Of a stretch of DNA of 64,000 bases, positions 1-10,393 are shown piece by piece (position 1 is the stretch's first letter; the number at the start of each line of letters is the position of its first letter). The notes beneath the pieces are model-generated. The model saw only the letters and a list, made by a program, of their open reading frames with translations, made no database searches and was not told where the DNA came from. The translations under genes were made by a program, and so were the position numbers. Origin of the DNA: Effrenium voratum (lineage: Eukaryota; Sar; Dinophyceae; Suessiales; Symbiodiniaceae); the NCBI GenBank assembly GCA_963377175.1, contig CAUJNA010003505.1, positions 422,331 through 486,330 on the forward strand. Reading direction: 5' to 3'.

Positions 1-287
1 CATGAGTGCATTTGTTCCGCTTTCTTTCATGCGTTCCCATCACTCCCTTGGCTAAAAGGAACCTAACCGGTGTCTCCTTGAAACCTGTTTCATGTTTTAG
101 GGGTCTTTCGGTCCCCCCCCACAAGAAACCTACGGCATCCCCACCCATTTAAAAGTGAATTGGGGGACGGGGGTGTCCCCTAGAATTCCATTTATTCCAT
201 TTTCCCTTTTATGGGGAAGACTAGACAAATGGAATTGGGGACCCCTCCCCCTCATGGTTGGGGTGATCCTGCGGCCGCCTTCTTGAG

Positions 288-443
288 AGCGGGAGGCGTC
301 GGTCTCCTCGGCATCTCGCTGGCCAGCCGCGCGGCCTCCGTGGTGCTCTCCGACTTCGATGCCAACGAGGTGGAGCCGTCCGACGCGGAGAGGCTCCGGG
401 GCTCCGATTCGATTCGCCGGGCGGCGGGCGTTGGGGCGGACAG
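288..443 (+). CDS. Methyltransferase-like internal exon (motif I)
   Basis: A GC-rich open segment encodes a glycine-rich loop (GGVGLLGI) followed about 16 residues later by VVLSDFD. This spacing and pattern match motif I and the acidic post-I strand of SAM-dependent Rossmann methyltransferases of the METTL21/Methyltransf_16 type. The 3' edge has an AG|GT donor at 443/444; the 5' edge is a plausible AG near 287. The acidic residue of SDFD would contact the ribose of SAM in that family. No start or stop belongs to this exon, so it is a gene fragment by itself. Exons near 1.5, 4.0 and 8.2 kb could belong to the same gene (inference). The target substrate is unknown. Confidence 0.55.
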
Positions 444-455
444 GTTGCACTGATA

Positions 456-583
456 TGGCTGTGGGTCAAAACCGTTTTGGTACCATTTTGGGGTAGGTAT
501 GGTAGGTGCACCACCCATTTTAGTCTAAATTTTAGCGGGGATTGGGATGTTCACTGGGGGTACGGGCTTCTGACCCATGGCCA
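456..583. mobile_element. MITE family A, copy 1
   Basis: This 128-bp element starts TGGCTGTGGGTCA and ends with its imperfect inverse TGACCCATGGCCA. It is flanked by TA on both sides (454-455 and 584-585), as expected for Tc1/mariner/pogo-type insertion. It has no coding capacity. Related copies lie at 10280-10393 and 32787-32908 with the same internal blocks (GGTACCATTTTGGGG, GGATGTTCAC). It sits immediately downstream of the methyltransferase-like exon, so within the predicted intron. Confidence 0.75.
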
Positions 584-1464
584 TATAATGCCATATACTT
601 GGTCGACTTCCTGAATGCGCGCTGATTCCCCTGACCTTTACGTTTGGGTGTAGCATGTGAAGTTAAAACCGTACGGTAGCTTCAAGTGAGTGAATACCCG
701 TGAATTATCGGTGTATTTTGTTTAAACCACCCCATAATTCGTGAGAGGCATTGCTTTTCCGCGGGCCTTGTTTGAAAATAATGGGGTGCCTGAAGCCTGA
801 CATGTGGAAACTTGATGTCTCGATAGCGGCTTTGGATTCCAAGGCGAGCCGTTTTCAAGTGGAGCTCGGGCAAGGAACCTAAAGGAATTTACCCACATGT
901 GCCTGGGTCAGACAAAGTCACCACTTCGGAGGACTGCCCAACAAATACTTCATATGTTCAGGTCTACTTGCCCAAAGCCGACCGTTAAAAGTTTTGGTTT
1001 TTCGCGTTTAGTCCAATTTTAGTCATGGTCCAAAAAGGTTAACCTTGCATTTCTGGGTCCTTTGAGCAACTGAGAAGGTTTGTTTGGCGAGTGCGACGAA
1101 TCAGGCCTGAGGTCTTTTTGTGCTCTCCAACAAAGCTAGAGCACACCCTTGAGAAAGCCTACCGAGATTGCGCAATTGGAAGTAGCCAACTTGATTTTCA
1201 CAGCCGCCTTGTCGCCTGTTTGTTGTGCAGCTCTGTTGTGGTTTTGGGGTACTCGGCCCGCCCGCAGTCATCCTCGGCATCTGGTGCCTGCCATATTTGC
1301 GATGGTGGTTGTCAGTGCCCGGAAAGGTCGAGGTAATGCATGGGAATGCTCAACGAGCGGGAGTGGGGGCACGTTGCTTCTACCCCTACCAATTGGCTTT
1401 TTGACAAACGTTGAGGGACCCCTGCAGCATCTTGAGCGTTTCAAAACCTCTGGTTTTCGAAGGT
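584..1464. other. Non-coding stretch, one weak exon candidate
   Basis: No convincing gene is seen. A weak hydrophobic open segment (about 1187-1334, containing LIFTAALSPVCCAALLWF) ends at a GAG|GTAATG donor-like site and could be a membrane-protein exon, but its codon use is not decisive. Confidence 0.3.
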
Positions 1465-1555
1465 TGGTGCCCACGCGGCTCTTGGCAAACCTGCGCCTGG
1501 GCGAAATGGAGGCGACGTCGAAGCTCCAAAAACTCCCGCCCTCCTGGCCGCCTTC
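1465..1555 (+). CDS. Possible exon, methyltransferase-like
   Basis: An open GC-rich segment encodes LLANLRLGEMEATSK followed by LPPSW. In METTL21-type methyltransferases the acidic post-I strand is followed by a helix of the form LxxNLRLN, then a W at the end of the next strand, so this could be the next exon after 288-443. The link is inference; splice borders are not clear and the intervening 1 kb would be intron. Confidence 0.35.
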
Positions 1556-2237
1556 TTTTGGGGCATGTGTTTCTTTGAGGGCTTGGGCTGGCAACATCGA
1601 CTCTGGGTGTTGATGGCACCCGCAAATTGGACATACAGGCCCAAACTGCACGGGGGCTAAGGAAGGAGAACGTTGACCGCAACGGTGTGAAGAATGCGGA
1701 GGCCGAGCGGCCAATCTAGCCGGCATGTCGGACACGGATCCCTTTTAGTTTGTTGTCTTCTCTGTTGGTTTGGTTTGATGAAATGGTTAAACCCAAAAGG
1801 GTTCCAAGTATTTTCCTATCAGTCTGGGTAACTCTGAACTGATTGTTCGATGGGCACTTTTTGGAATTTCGGTGAAGACATACCGTGAACAATGATGAGC
1901 AAAATGGTTGTATTTTAGGTTTTGGGGTGCTTTTCATTTTGACTGGGGTGCTGCGACTGCGGGTACGGGACCCAAGTATTTCTGCTACCAGGGCGTGAGA
2001 AGTGGTTGCCATTGCGAAGTGTTTACCATTCTCCAATATGGCTCCCACCCCAGTCAACCCGAACAACATCCCTTCCGGACATGAAGGGTGTTTTTTCGTC
2101 TCGGAGGATGTTGCCCCTTGTTGTATGTGAAGCGATACCAGTGACACCCGTTGTTGTCGTGTCTTGTTTTTGTGGGGGTCCCTGTTTAACCAACCGCGCA
2201 AGACCAAAAACGGGCCTTTTTTTTTCCAGAAAGAAAA
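1556..2237. other. Non-coding stretch
   Basis: Nothing gene-like is seen. Open frames on both strands here are extensions of the CA-repeat frames or lack coding-like codon use. Confidence 0.5.
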
Positions 2238-2759
2238 CAAACACACACACACACACACACACACCCACACACCCACACCCCCACACCCCCACACACCCAC
2301 CCCCACACCCCCACACCTCCACACCCCCACACCCCCACACCCCCACACCCCGACACCCCCACACACCCACACCCACACACCCACACACCCACACACCCAC
2401 ACACCCACACACCCACACACCCACACACCCACACACCCACACACCCACACACCCACACCCCCACACGCCCACACACCCACACACCCACACACCCACACAC
2501 CCACACACCCACACACCCACACACCCACCCACCCACCCACGCACGCACGCACGCACGCACGCACGCACCGCACGCACGCACCACACGCTCGCACGCACGC
2601 ACGCACGCACGCACACGCACACGCACACGCACACGCACACGCGCACGCGCACGCGCACGCGCGCACGCACACGCACACGCACACGCACCCGCACGCGCAC
2701 GCGCACGCGCACGCGCACACGCACACGCACACGCACACCCACGCACACACACACACACA
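2238..2759. repeat. (CA)n-based microsatellite, compound
   Basis: About 520 bp of CA/CCCA/ACGC repeats: CACA, then CCCACA, then ACGC, then ACACGC blocks. The block structure (pure CA, CCCACA, GCAC, ACACGC) shows successive expansion of variant units. It opens long frames on both strands that would encode His-Thr-Pro or Val-Cys-Gly polymers; these are not genes. Confidence 0.95.
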
Positions 2760-3997
2760 AATGTTTTTAACAGAAAGCAAATCAACCAAACAACAACAAC
2801 ATAAAAAATGCCCGCAGCAATTCTTTGAGCACAAAAGGAAAGAGGGATAATGCTGTGCTCAGCAGGAGGGGCGAAGTGCCTTGTGACCAGCTCCTGTTCA
2901 CATTTTTCCTTGCGAGGGCACTGGTCAAGCGATGCCCAAAGCTCACCGACTACGAAGTTTCCTTCATTTTTATTTTTTATTTTTGGGTGAGTGCAACCAA
3001 GGAGCCGAGTCGCCCCGAAAGACTCAAGAAACAAGCATGCGTCTAGTTGAGGAATTTAATTTGATTTTCCAGATCCGTATTGGATGTGGCCAGGTGTGGC
3101 ACATCGATTGGTACGATTCCTTAGCGGGCAAAGAGCCCCGCGAGCAGTTCCGGCGGTTGGTGGCGGCGGACACTTGTCAGATTCGGAAGACCCCCCGTGA
3201 GGTGTGCTTTTCAGTTGGTTCACAGGAAAGCCACGAAGAAAACCGTTTAAAACGAACCCACGCATACTAAAAGGCCCTTTCGTTGGCGGGGGGTTCTCTT
3301 TTTAAGGTGGTGAGTTATTGTAGCCTCACTTATGCTGCTATGTGCCTGTAGATCAAAACCGGGGACTCATCCGACTGCTTGTTTTGCTTGGGATGTTTTC
3401 CAGGGTTGTCTGTGATACGAATTACTAGCTTGGAACAATGTATGGGATCCTACAAGTTGAGGCAACTTGTCCCAACATGGTCGCAACAGGAGCCCCTTAG
3501 TTTTCGCGTGAGGCGACCCGAAAGTCTTCCTGTTCATTCTCAAATACAGTTGACCCAGGATAATGTTGCAGGGGCACTCTCAGTAAGTGCTCCGGATCCA
3601 GTTACGGGTTGCTTCCTCCTTCAACTCACCACGGCATTTGTGTACTGCTGGGTCACGAGTACGGTGGAAGCCAAGAGGAAAATGGCCTTGTGAACTTCAG
3701 GCAGCTTGAAAATCAGTGGCTGGAGTAATTTCAATTGGGTAAAAGTGCATGGCACAACCTCGCTGTTTACTGGATGATAAAACCTCGCCGACAGAAAGGG
3801 AATCGTCCATCTACTTCAACCCTGGGTTGTAATCCTGCTCTGGATGCCCCCAGCGGGTGGCAACGGCCCGGCTCCTTCCGCTCTCGGCCCGAGAGCGCAG
3901 CTTTCAGGACTTCCTGAGTTGGTGGACATTGGTGGTTGACTTGCCCATACTTGGCCCATGTTCTAGTACAAGTGGCAAACCACCCCGGGCCTTCAAG
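2760..3997. other. Non-coding stretch
   Basis: No supported exon. Several open frames of 60-110 codons occur but show no domain, no biased codon use and no clear splice borders. Confidence 0.45.
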
Positions 3998-4087
3998 AGA
4001 TTCGCCGAGGACGTAGTCTACTATTCCGCTGACGTGCCTGCGCTTGCGGCCGCTATCGGCGCGCACCTGCTTCTCGACAAAATTGAG
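3998..4087 (+). CDS. Possible exon, methyltransferase-like
   Basis: A GC-rich segment after a CTTCAAG acceptor-like site encodes AEDVVYYSADVPALAAAIG followed by AHLLL. In METTL21-type enzymes a strand ending in D(V)LY is followed by an alternating Ala/Leu helix (xPALAxxLxxLL), which this resembles. It may follow the exons at 288 and 1465 in one gene; that is inference. Edges are approximate. Confidence 0.4.
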
Positions 4088-4440
4088 GGCTGGCGTTGCT
4101 CAGGTGCCGGGTATTTGAGCAACGGAATCTGAGCAATGGACAATATTAGTGGTAGTAGTCTAATGTTGATTTCGGGAGGACATGGGCGGGCCCACCCAGT
4201 TTCCTTTGGTTCCTTACGGCGCTAGGGGCCTGTCCAAATGAGCCATGAGTAACTGATTACTCACCTGGTTGTTTTTGTTACTCTCACCTCAACCCTGGGT
4301 TTGTTTGTTACAGGGACAGGGAATCGTTCATTATTTTTGAGGGCGGAGTTTGAGACAAGCCCAATTGATTAATGTTAGGATTGATCCGTACTAGACTGGA
4401 ACCTATGATTGGTTCACAACTAAAAGGGGGCTGACTAGTA

Positions 4441-4548
4441 CTGTGGACGGACAACATCCTGCACCAGTTGGTATGTGATCTATCAAGCATTATACAAATC
4501 GGAATTTATCCATCCCAACTGGTGTGAAGCAGATTTGCCCATCCACAG
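4441..4548. mobile_element. MITE family B, copy 1
   Basis: A 108-bp element with imperfect terminal inverted repeats: CTGTGGACGGACAACATCC at the left, inverse of GCCCATCCACAG at the right, with ACCAGTTGG/CCAACTGGT further in. It is flanked by TA (4439-4440 and 4549-4550). Copies at 11626-11726 and 58583-58709 share the internal block ATCCTGCACC. It has no coding capacity. Confidence 0.75.
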
Positions 4549-5668
4549 TATGTCCGGACTCATCCAAGCTTGACAGACGTACTGGTGTTGAGTCCATGCA
4601 GCGTGCCATGTGCGCGCAGTCTGTTAGCCGCTTTGTTTTCGTTTCAAGCCCGAACCAATGTATCCTTCCCCTGAAGCAACTTAGAACACGCGTCGGTATT
4701 GCAATTCAAATCTTCAAGTAAACTGGGGGTAGAATAGCTAGAGCTATAAGCCCACACATGTTTCTTCTGGCTAGCAGTGCTCCATTGGTGGCTACAAACT
4801 TTCGTAGCTTGGAGCTTAGTAGGGATACACCAAGCACGGGATACCTGACAGTCCCTGCACCGCCCCAGTGGCAACTTTTCCCTCAAAGTCACATGATTAG
4901 AAGGGTTGCACCAAGCAGTAAGCCTTTCTTCTGCAAACAACCGGCCCTTTGCCGATCCCTTGCCGTTTTGGCTTTGCTTCATCTTCATTGTCACCAGCGA
5001 ACAGATGTTGGGTGTTGTTTTTCTACAAAATGGTTGTTTTCCTTTTGGCTGCCCTTTGAAGCCAATCAACAAGCGAGTTCCCCGCAAAACAAGACAGACC
5101 CATTTCACGTTCCTTTCAGGTCTATGTTTGACCCGTTCCAAGGTGTTGGGGTTGCGGCGTGAAGTAAACTACGGTGGACAATGTGGTGGGTTAAAGTGTG
5201 TCCAATTCCCGAAGTGATGAGGTATTCGTGGTGGAATAACACACAAGGCGCTCATTTTCCACAGCCCTATGGGGTCTCCTCCAAAAATGAAATACAACCT
5301 ACAATTTTGAGCAAGCCTGCATTTTGGAGGCATATTTCAAGGCACACTCCTCCATGTTGTTGATAGCAAGTTTACGCATGGAGCAGAGTGAGACAATCTG
5401 ATCTTTGGAATATTGATGTGGGCCAAGTTCAAACCATCTCGGCTATAGCCATGGTACGTTTCGAGCCAAGAGCCAGCTCGGATGTTGGATCGTCTCAAAA
5501 CAAACAAGATACCCAATATGGGTAACTCATGTTGTTTAAGTCCCCCCAACCTGGATTTCCGGTTTGTTTGTTGGTTTCCCTTCATGCCCCAACCTTTAAA
5601 GAGGGGCAGCCTCCAGGAAACCACCCCACGCCATGGCCTCAACCGAAAACCTGAGAGGTGCCCCAAAG
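4549..5668. other. Non-coding stretch
   Basis: No supported exon or repeat array. The open frames at 4644-5141 (minus) and 4758-5162 (plus) overlap each other and carry no recognisable motif. Confidence 0.45.
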
Positions 5669-5750
5669 GCGTGGGCTTCATCTTCGTGCCCCGGCGCCAG
5701 TGGCGGGGCCCGCTGGCCGCAGAGCGTGCCTCCGCGGAGGAGTTTGGGGG
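5669..5750 (+). CDS. Internal exon, product unrecognised
   Basis: A GC-rich island encodes VGFIFVPRRQWRGPLAAER followed by ASAEEFG. It begins after CCCCAAAG (AG acceptor) and ends at a strong GGGGG|GTAAGG donor. High G/C at third positions and sharp AT-richer borders support an exon. The product is not recognised; position and orientation allow it to belong to the same gene as neighbouring exons. Confidence 0.5.
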
Positions 5751-6285
5751 GTAAGGCACTGGTTGTAGGGCTTCCACCTAGAGACAATTTCTAAAATGGG
5801 AGAAACCGGCAGTTTCTGTTTTCTGGTTCTACTGGAGAAAGCAAGACGTTAGATTTGATAGTTGTGGGAAATGGGGTAGGGGCATTTGTTTTCTACCCTA
5901 AGCCGTAAGGACACATGTTGGTATCACAGGAATGGTGACATTTGCCAGTTTTGGGGGCCTTTTAAAGTGAAGGTGGGGTGATGTTGAAAGGGGCAACACG
6001 GGGAACCCTGTTTGCTGGGTTCAGGGTGGAAATGCCTTTTCTGGGGTCTGAGAAAATAATATCTTTGATTGAATGGTTGACTAAAAAATGGGCCAGAACC
6101 TGAAAATATGTTCGAGTACACGCATTGGGCCAGCTTTGCTTGCAACAAAGCCAACACCAATCAGACAACTCCTCACCCGCAAGCACCCCCATGTCCCCCC
6201 CACCACACACCAATGGGACCAATCCCAGTTTTTCCCGAAAGCATGGCGAAGGGTTCTTCCGCTGGGTTCACTTGAGTTGTTCTCA
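5751..6285. other. Non-coding stretch
   Basis: Probable intron following the donor at 5751. Nothing else is seen. Confidence 0.45.
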
Positions 6286-7185
6286 TGAGAGTCATTACAA
6301 GGTGTCATTGCAAGGAATCAGCATCATGAAAGTCATTGCAAGGAGTCATTGCAAGGAGTCATTGCAAGGAATCATCATCATGAAAGTCATTGCAAGGAGT
6401 GATTGCAAGGAGTCATTGCAAGGAGTCATTGCAAGGAGTCATTGCAAGGAGTCATTGCAAGGAGTCATTGCAATGAGTCATGGCAAGGAGTCATTGCAAG
6501 GAGTCATGGCAAGGAGTCATGGCAAGGAGTCATTGCAAGGAGTCATTGCAAGGAGTCATTGCAAGGAGCCAAGTGCAAGGAGTCATTGCAAGGAGTCATG
6601 GCAAGGAGTCATTGCAAGGAGTCATTGCAAGGAGTCATTGCAAGGAGTCATTGCAAGGAGTCAAGTGCAAGGAGTCATGGCAAGGAGTCATTGCAAGGAG
6701 TCATTGCAAGGAGTCATTGCAAGGAGTCATGACAAGGATTGCAACTTGCACTTGACTCCTTGCAATTGCAACTTGCACTTGTCTCCATGCACTTGCAACT
6801 TGCACTTGACTCCACGCACTTGCAACTTGCACTTGACTCCATGCACTTGGCTCCTTGCACTTGGCTCCTTGCACTTGCAACTTGCACTTAACTCCGTGCA
6901 CTTGCGACTTGCACTTGACTCCATGCACTTGGCTCCTTGCAGCTTGCAATGGCTCTCATGACTCCTTGCAATGACTCCTTGCAATGACTCCTTGCAATGA
7001 CTCCTTGCAATGACTCCTTGCAATGACTCCTTGCAATGACTCCTTGCAATGACTCCTTGCAATGACTCCTTGCAATGACTCCTTGCAATGACTCCTTGCA
7101 ATGACTCCTTGCAATGACTCCTTGAAACAAGCAAGGAGTCAAGTGCAAGTTGCAAGTGCAAGGAGTCAAGTGCAATTGACTTGCG
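6286..7185. repeat. Inverted pair of 13-bp minisatellite arrays
   Basis: From about 6286 to 6740 the unit ATTGCAAGGAGTC (13 bp, with ATGGC and AAGTGC variants) is repeated some 30 times. From about 6955 to 7125 the exact reverse complement GACTCCTTGCAAT is repeated about 13 times. Between them are degenerate CTTGCACTTGACTCC units. The two arms could fold into a long cruciform or RNA hairpin. Open frames such as ESLQGVIARSHCK repeats are a by-product of a 13-bp unit cycling through three frames. Confidence 0.95.
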
Positions 7186-7194
7186 AGGAGTTAA

Positions 7195-7795
7195 AATCTC
7201 TTCTTAGGGCGGCGGGGTAGTGCCGACGACACTACACGAAAATCGACCCTCTGCGGGGATCGGCGTGGTCGAGGTGCAAAAACCCATGGTTTTTTGCGAT
7301 TTCTAAAGTTCCCGCGCGACCCTCTGCGGGGATCGGCGTGGTCGAGGTGCAAAAACCCATGGTTTTTTGCGATTTCTAAAGTTCTGCGGGGATCGGCGTG
7401 GTCGAGGTGCAATAACTCGAGGTTTTTTGCGATTTCTGCGGTGCTCGCGCAACCCTGTGCGGGGATCGACGTGGTCGAGGTGCAAAAACTCGAGGTTTTT
7501 TGCGATTTCTGCGGCGCTCCCGCAACCCTCTGCGGGGATCGGCGTGGTCGAGGTGCAAAAACTCGAGGTTTTTTGCGATTTCTGCGGTGCTCGCGCAACC
7601 CTCTGCGGGGATCGGCGTGGTCGAGGTGCAAAAACCCATGGTTTTTTTTGCGATTTCTGCGGTGCCCGCGCAACCCTCTGCGGGGATCGGCGTGGTCGAG
7701 GTGCAAAAACGAGGTTTTTTGCAATTTCTGCGGTGCTCGCGCAACCCTCTGCGGGAATCGGCGTGGTCGAGGTGCAAAAACTCGAGGTTTTTGGC
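7195..7795. repeat. 73-bp satellite, about 8 units
   Basis: Units containing GGGGATCGGCGTGGTCGAGG followed by TGCAAAAAC and TTTTTTGCGATTTCTGCGG recur at about 7255, 7328, 7388, 7461, 7532, 7606, 7680 and 7753, mostly 71-74 bp apart with one 60-bp unit. Frames stay open through the array on both strands but give only repetitive peptides. Confidence 0.9.
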
Positions 7796-7829
7796 GACTT
7801 TTTTTGTTCGAACTGGTCGACTCGAACTG

Positions 7830-7912
7830 GTCCTCGGGAGTTGTCTCGTGGTTCGCGCGCCTGCTCCCGGAACCGGCGGGTCGCGGGTTCGATTCCTCCC
7901 TGGTCCGCGGGC
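7830..7912 (+). other. tRNA-like pol III box B sequence, SINE candidate
   Basis: GGTTCGATTCC at about 7886-7896 matches the RNA polymerase III box B consensus exactly, and TTGTCTCGTGG about 45 bp upstream matches box A at 9 of 11 positions. No acceptor stem can be formed, so this is not a functional tRNA; it may be the head of a tRNA-derived SINE, a type known in dinoflagellates. Confidence 0.4.
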
Positions 7913-7937
7913 GGGCGTCGCAAGATGCAACTTGCAT

Positions 7938-8130
7938 TTTAAAGCAACTTGCGCAGAGCAACTTGCGCAGAGCAAGTTGCACAGAGCAACTTGCGCAGAC
8001 CAACTTGCACCGACCAGTTTGCGCAGAGCGCCTTGCCTAGAGCAACTTGCGCAGAGCAACTTGCGCAGAGCAACTTACGCAGAGCAACTTGCACAGAGCA
8101 ACTTGCACAGAGCACCTTGCCTGGTGCTGT
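7938..8130. repeat. 15-bp minisatellite
   Basis: Tandem AGCAACTTGCGCAG-type units (about 12, with CACAG, CCGACC and CCTTGCC variants) run directly into the exon at 8162. Confidence 0.9.
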
Positions 8131-8161
8131 CTCGCGCTTGCTTCACGAATGCTTCGTGTAG

Positions 8162-8360
8162 GGAAAAAGAACGCATCCTGCAGCGTTGGGCCGACCTCGC
8201 TTGCGATGTTCTGCTTTCGGGCCAACCGTGGTCTAGTCGGTCGATTTTGATCTTCCCGGCCGTGCGCCAGGATTTGGCCGCAGCTTTGGCAGACTATGGC
8301 ACAGTGGAGGTGCATGAGCTCTTGGGCCCGGACGGCCCAGCTCTGGTGTTTGCCCGGGAT
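8162..8360 (+). CDS. Internal exon, possibly methyltransferase-related
   Basis: A 199-bp GC-rich exon candidate begins after GTGTAG and ends before GT at 8361. It encodes ERILQRWADLACDVLL, then ILIFPAVRQDLAAALADYG and VEVHELLGPDGPALVFAR. Codon use is strongly coding-like. The last part resembles the final strands of small methyltransferases (xxFLxxxxxYGxVEExE…LVFxR), so it could be a late exon of the gene suggested by 288-443; this is inference. The final short exon candidate lies at 9815. Confidence 0.55.
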
Positions 8361-9814
8361 GTGTGTGCGTGTTCTCAAAGTATGGTGGCTTTCCTTTGGG
8401 TGTCCCTTCTGCTGAGGTCTTCAAAATAGTTATGTATAGGGTAGAATAAGTATGGAACAGAGACAGACAGAATACTTTGCGTGCCCCAGCTGTGGGCCAA
8501 GTTGAACCTCCCCCTTGCAATGGGTACCGCCAAAAACAAAGAAAGCAGACACTCCCATGAAATTACGGCGCGCGGTTTCCTCGCATTTTTGTGGATTTCA
8601 TCCCAGAGTTTTGGTTTGTTCAAGGGGCCGACTTTTAGCATGAGCAACCCCCTCCCCTTTTCCCCGGTCCGCCTTCGGGCCACAAAGCACAGCGAGCTGG
8701 GGTAAATCGAGCTATGAGAAAGGTCACTTGAAGGTTACCCTTCTTTCGGGTTTGTGAGTTGCCGCAATCTGCCTAGATTCATCCTGGGATGCTTCTTTTG
8801 CTTTTGCCACCCAGAAACAGACAGGGTTGTGAATTGTGGCGAACCTTGTACCTTGATTGAAATCGTGGATTTGTTGGAAGAAGGCCTGCCAGTCGTGGTA
8901 CACAGCTGGATTCCATGTCCATCCCCTTCAAATTGACATCGTAGTCTAGGGATAGCCCATTTCGGCAACACAAAACGGGACCTTTTGGAGGAAGTTGCTC
9001 TTCCAGGTTTGCCACGTGAGTTGGGGGGCAGCGTACGTTCCGCATGTTTTTGCGACACGGCTCCTGAAAGATGCATTTTGTTTTCAAATCTTGAAGCACA
9101 ACTTGTTGCACCAGACCAAACGGCTTCCACGATTTGGGGGAAAGTGTTTGGGAGGAGCTGCGGACAAAACTGCTGGTAGTCGAGTTTACTATTTGTTTGG
9201 GGAAGTCCAGAAGGGGGCTTTTTACAAATTTCCCCACACGAAGCAAGGCTTCGGCCCACCCAGAATTGCCCATGTCCTCTAGGGACACCCTTGAATCCCT
9301 TTTTTCCGTTGGTTGGTGGGCATCCTTCAAGCATATTGTATATCCATTGTATATCCAGGGTGCACAACATATGGAACACAATCACCACATGTGATTCTCG
9401 ACCCTTCTTTTGTGGGTCATAGCCAAAGGGAAACCCCACGTGATCGGGGCCATGGGCCAAGAACTGAGCCAAGGCTACTGCTGCACGCTGGAGGAAACTC
9501 CAGTGGCCCTGATCCGGATCCAACGAACCTGAGCGCTGCGGAGAGATTGCGCGGTCTGCGCCTTTCTTGGGGTCCAGAAGTTTTCTTTTTTGGACCCACG
9601 ACTCGCGGTCAAAGAGGAGGGGTAGCCTATCCGTAAAAAAGCCTAGAAGCCAAGCTGACGGAAGAATTCTCGAGCCCAGTGGGGCGATTCCTGACAGCTC
9701 CTTTCCTTTTGGGCTCCCTTTAGAATCAACTGCCAGCAACGGAGCGGACTTTTTGCCACGGCCACTGGGGGTTTTGGACTTTTCTGGGTCTCGGTGGGCT
9801 GGGAGCATGCGCAG
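8361..9814. other. Non-coding stretch, probable intron
   Basis: No exon is supported. A 394-codon minus-strand frame (8735-9919) spans it but has no domain and uncoding-like composition. Confidence 0.45.
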
Positions 9815-9871
9815 GACATGTTGGGCAACCTGCCGCAGAGCTCGGCCATGATCTCCTTCACGTGCGCCTGA
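9815..9871 (+). CDS. Possible terminal exon
   Basis: After a GCGCAG acceptor, 18 codons (DMLGNLPQSSAMISFTCA) run into TGA at 9869-9871. The codons have mostly G or C in third position. It may end the gene containing the exon at 8162-8360. Length and lack of homology limit confidence. Confidence 0.4.
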   Translation, partial: DMLGNLPQSSAMISFTCA

Positions 9872-10279
9872 CAAGCTTCGCCCTCCCAAAAACACACACC
9901 CCAGTTTCCAGCGGCGCATTTCCCGTGTTCCTTTGTTGCAGGGGGGAAAACCGACCCTTGAAAATCAACTGCCAACGGGCTGGGGTCTCCTCATTTGAAA
10001 TGTGTTTGATTTTAAGGTTTCATGAAACATACTCAACACATGACACGTTTGCTGTACCCGCAGCAGAGCATCTCCTTTTTCCGAACTTTCTCCCACTTGC
10101 CCAAAGCGAATCGACCTTTTGATCTTTTGACGTTCTCCCGTGTTGGTCCCTTTCTAGTCATGGCCCCAAAAGGCGAACAAAATGTATTTCTGGGTCCACT
10201 GGAGGTCGCCGCTTCCTTGTTTCAAAAAACGAAAGTGCAACCTACAAACCGTTAACTGCCAAAAGGAAGCCGACAATAC

Positions 10280-10393
10280 GTGGCTGTGGGTCAAAACCAA
10301 TGGTACCATTTTGGGGTAGGTCACCACCCATTTTAGTCTATCTTAGTGCGGATTGGGATGTTCACTGGGGGTACGGCCTTTGACCCATGGCCA
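10280..10393. mobile_element. MITE family A, copy 2
   Basis: A 114-bp copy with TGGCTGTGGGTCAAAACC at the left and TTTGACCCATGGCCA at the right. Flanking dinucleotides are CG and CA instead of TA, so the target-site duplication has decayed or differs. The interior is shorter than copy 1 by the loss of a few bases around GGGGTAGG. Confidence 0.7.

Noticed and set aside
1716..2834. 372-codon minus-strand frame and 245-254-codon frames on both strands over the CA repeat
   Set aside because: Low-complexity Cys-Val-Gly or His-Thr-Pro translation of a microsatellite; open in all frames, no codon structure.
6125..6961. 278-codon plus-strand frame with ESLQGVIARSHCK repeats
   Set aside because: A 13-bp unit cycles through three frames every 39 bp, so the peptide repeat is an artefact; the minus strand gives the same peptide from the inverted array.
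7835..7907. tRNA gene at the box B sequence
   Set aside because: No 7-bp acceptor stem and a mismatched T stem; only the promoter-like boxes match.
6286..8130. CRISPR-like array
   Set aside because: Tandem units have no unique spacers and no cas genes; these are eukaryotic minisatellites.
8735..9919. 394-codon minus-strand frame
   Set aside because: No motif, no coding-like third-position bias, and it overlaps a plausible plus-strand terminal exon.
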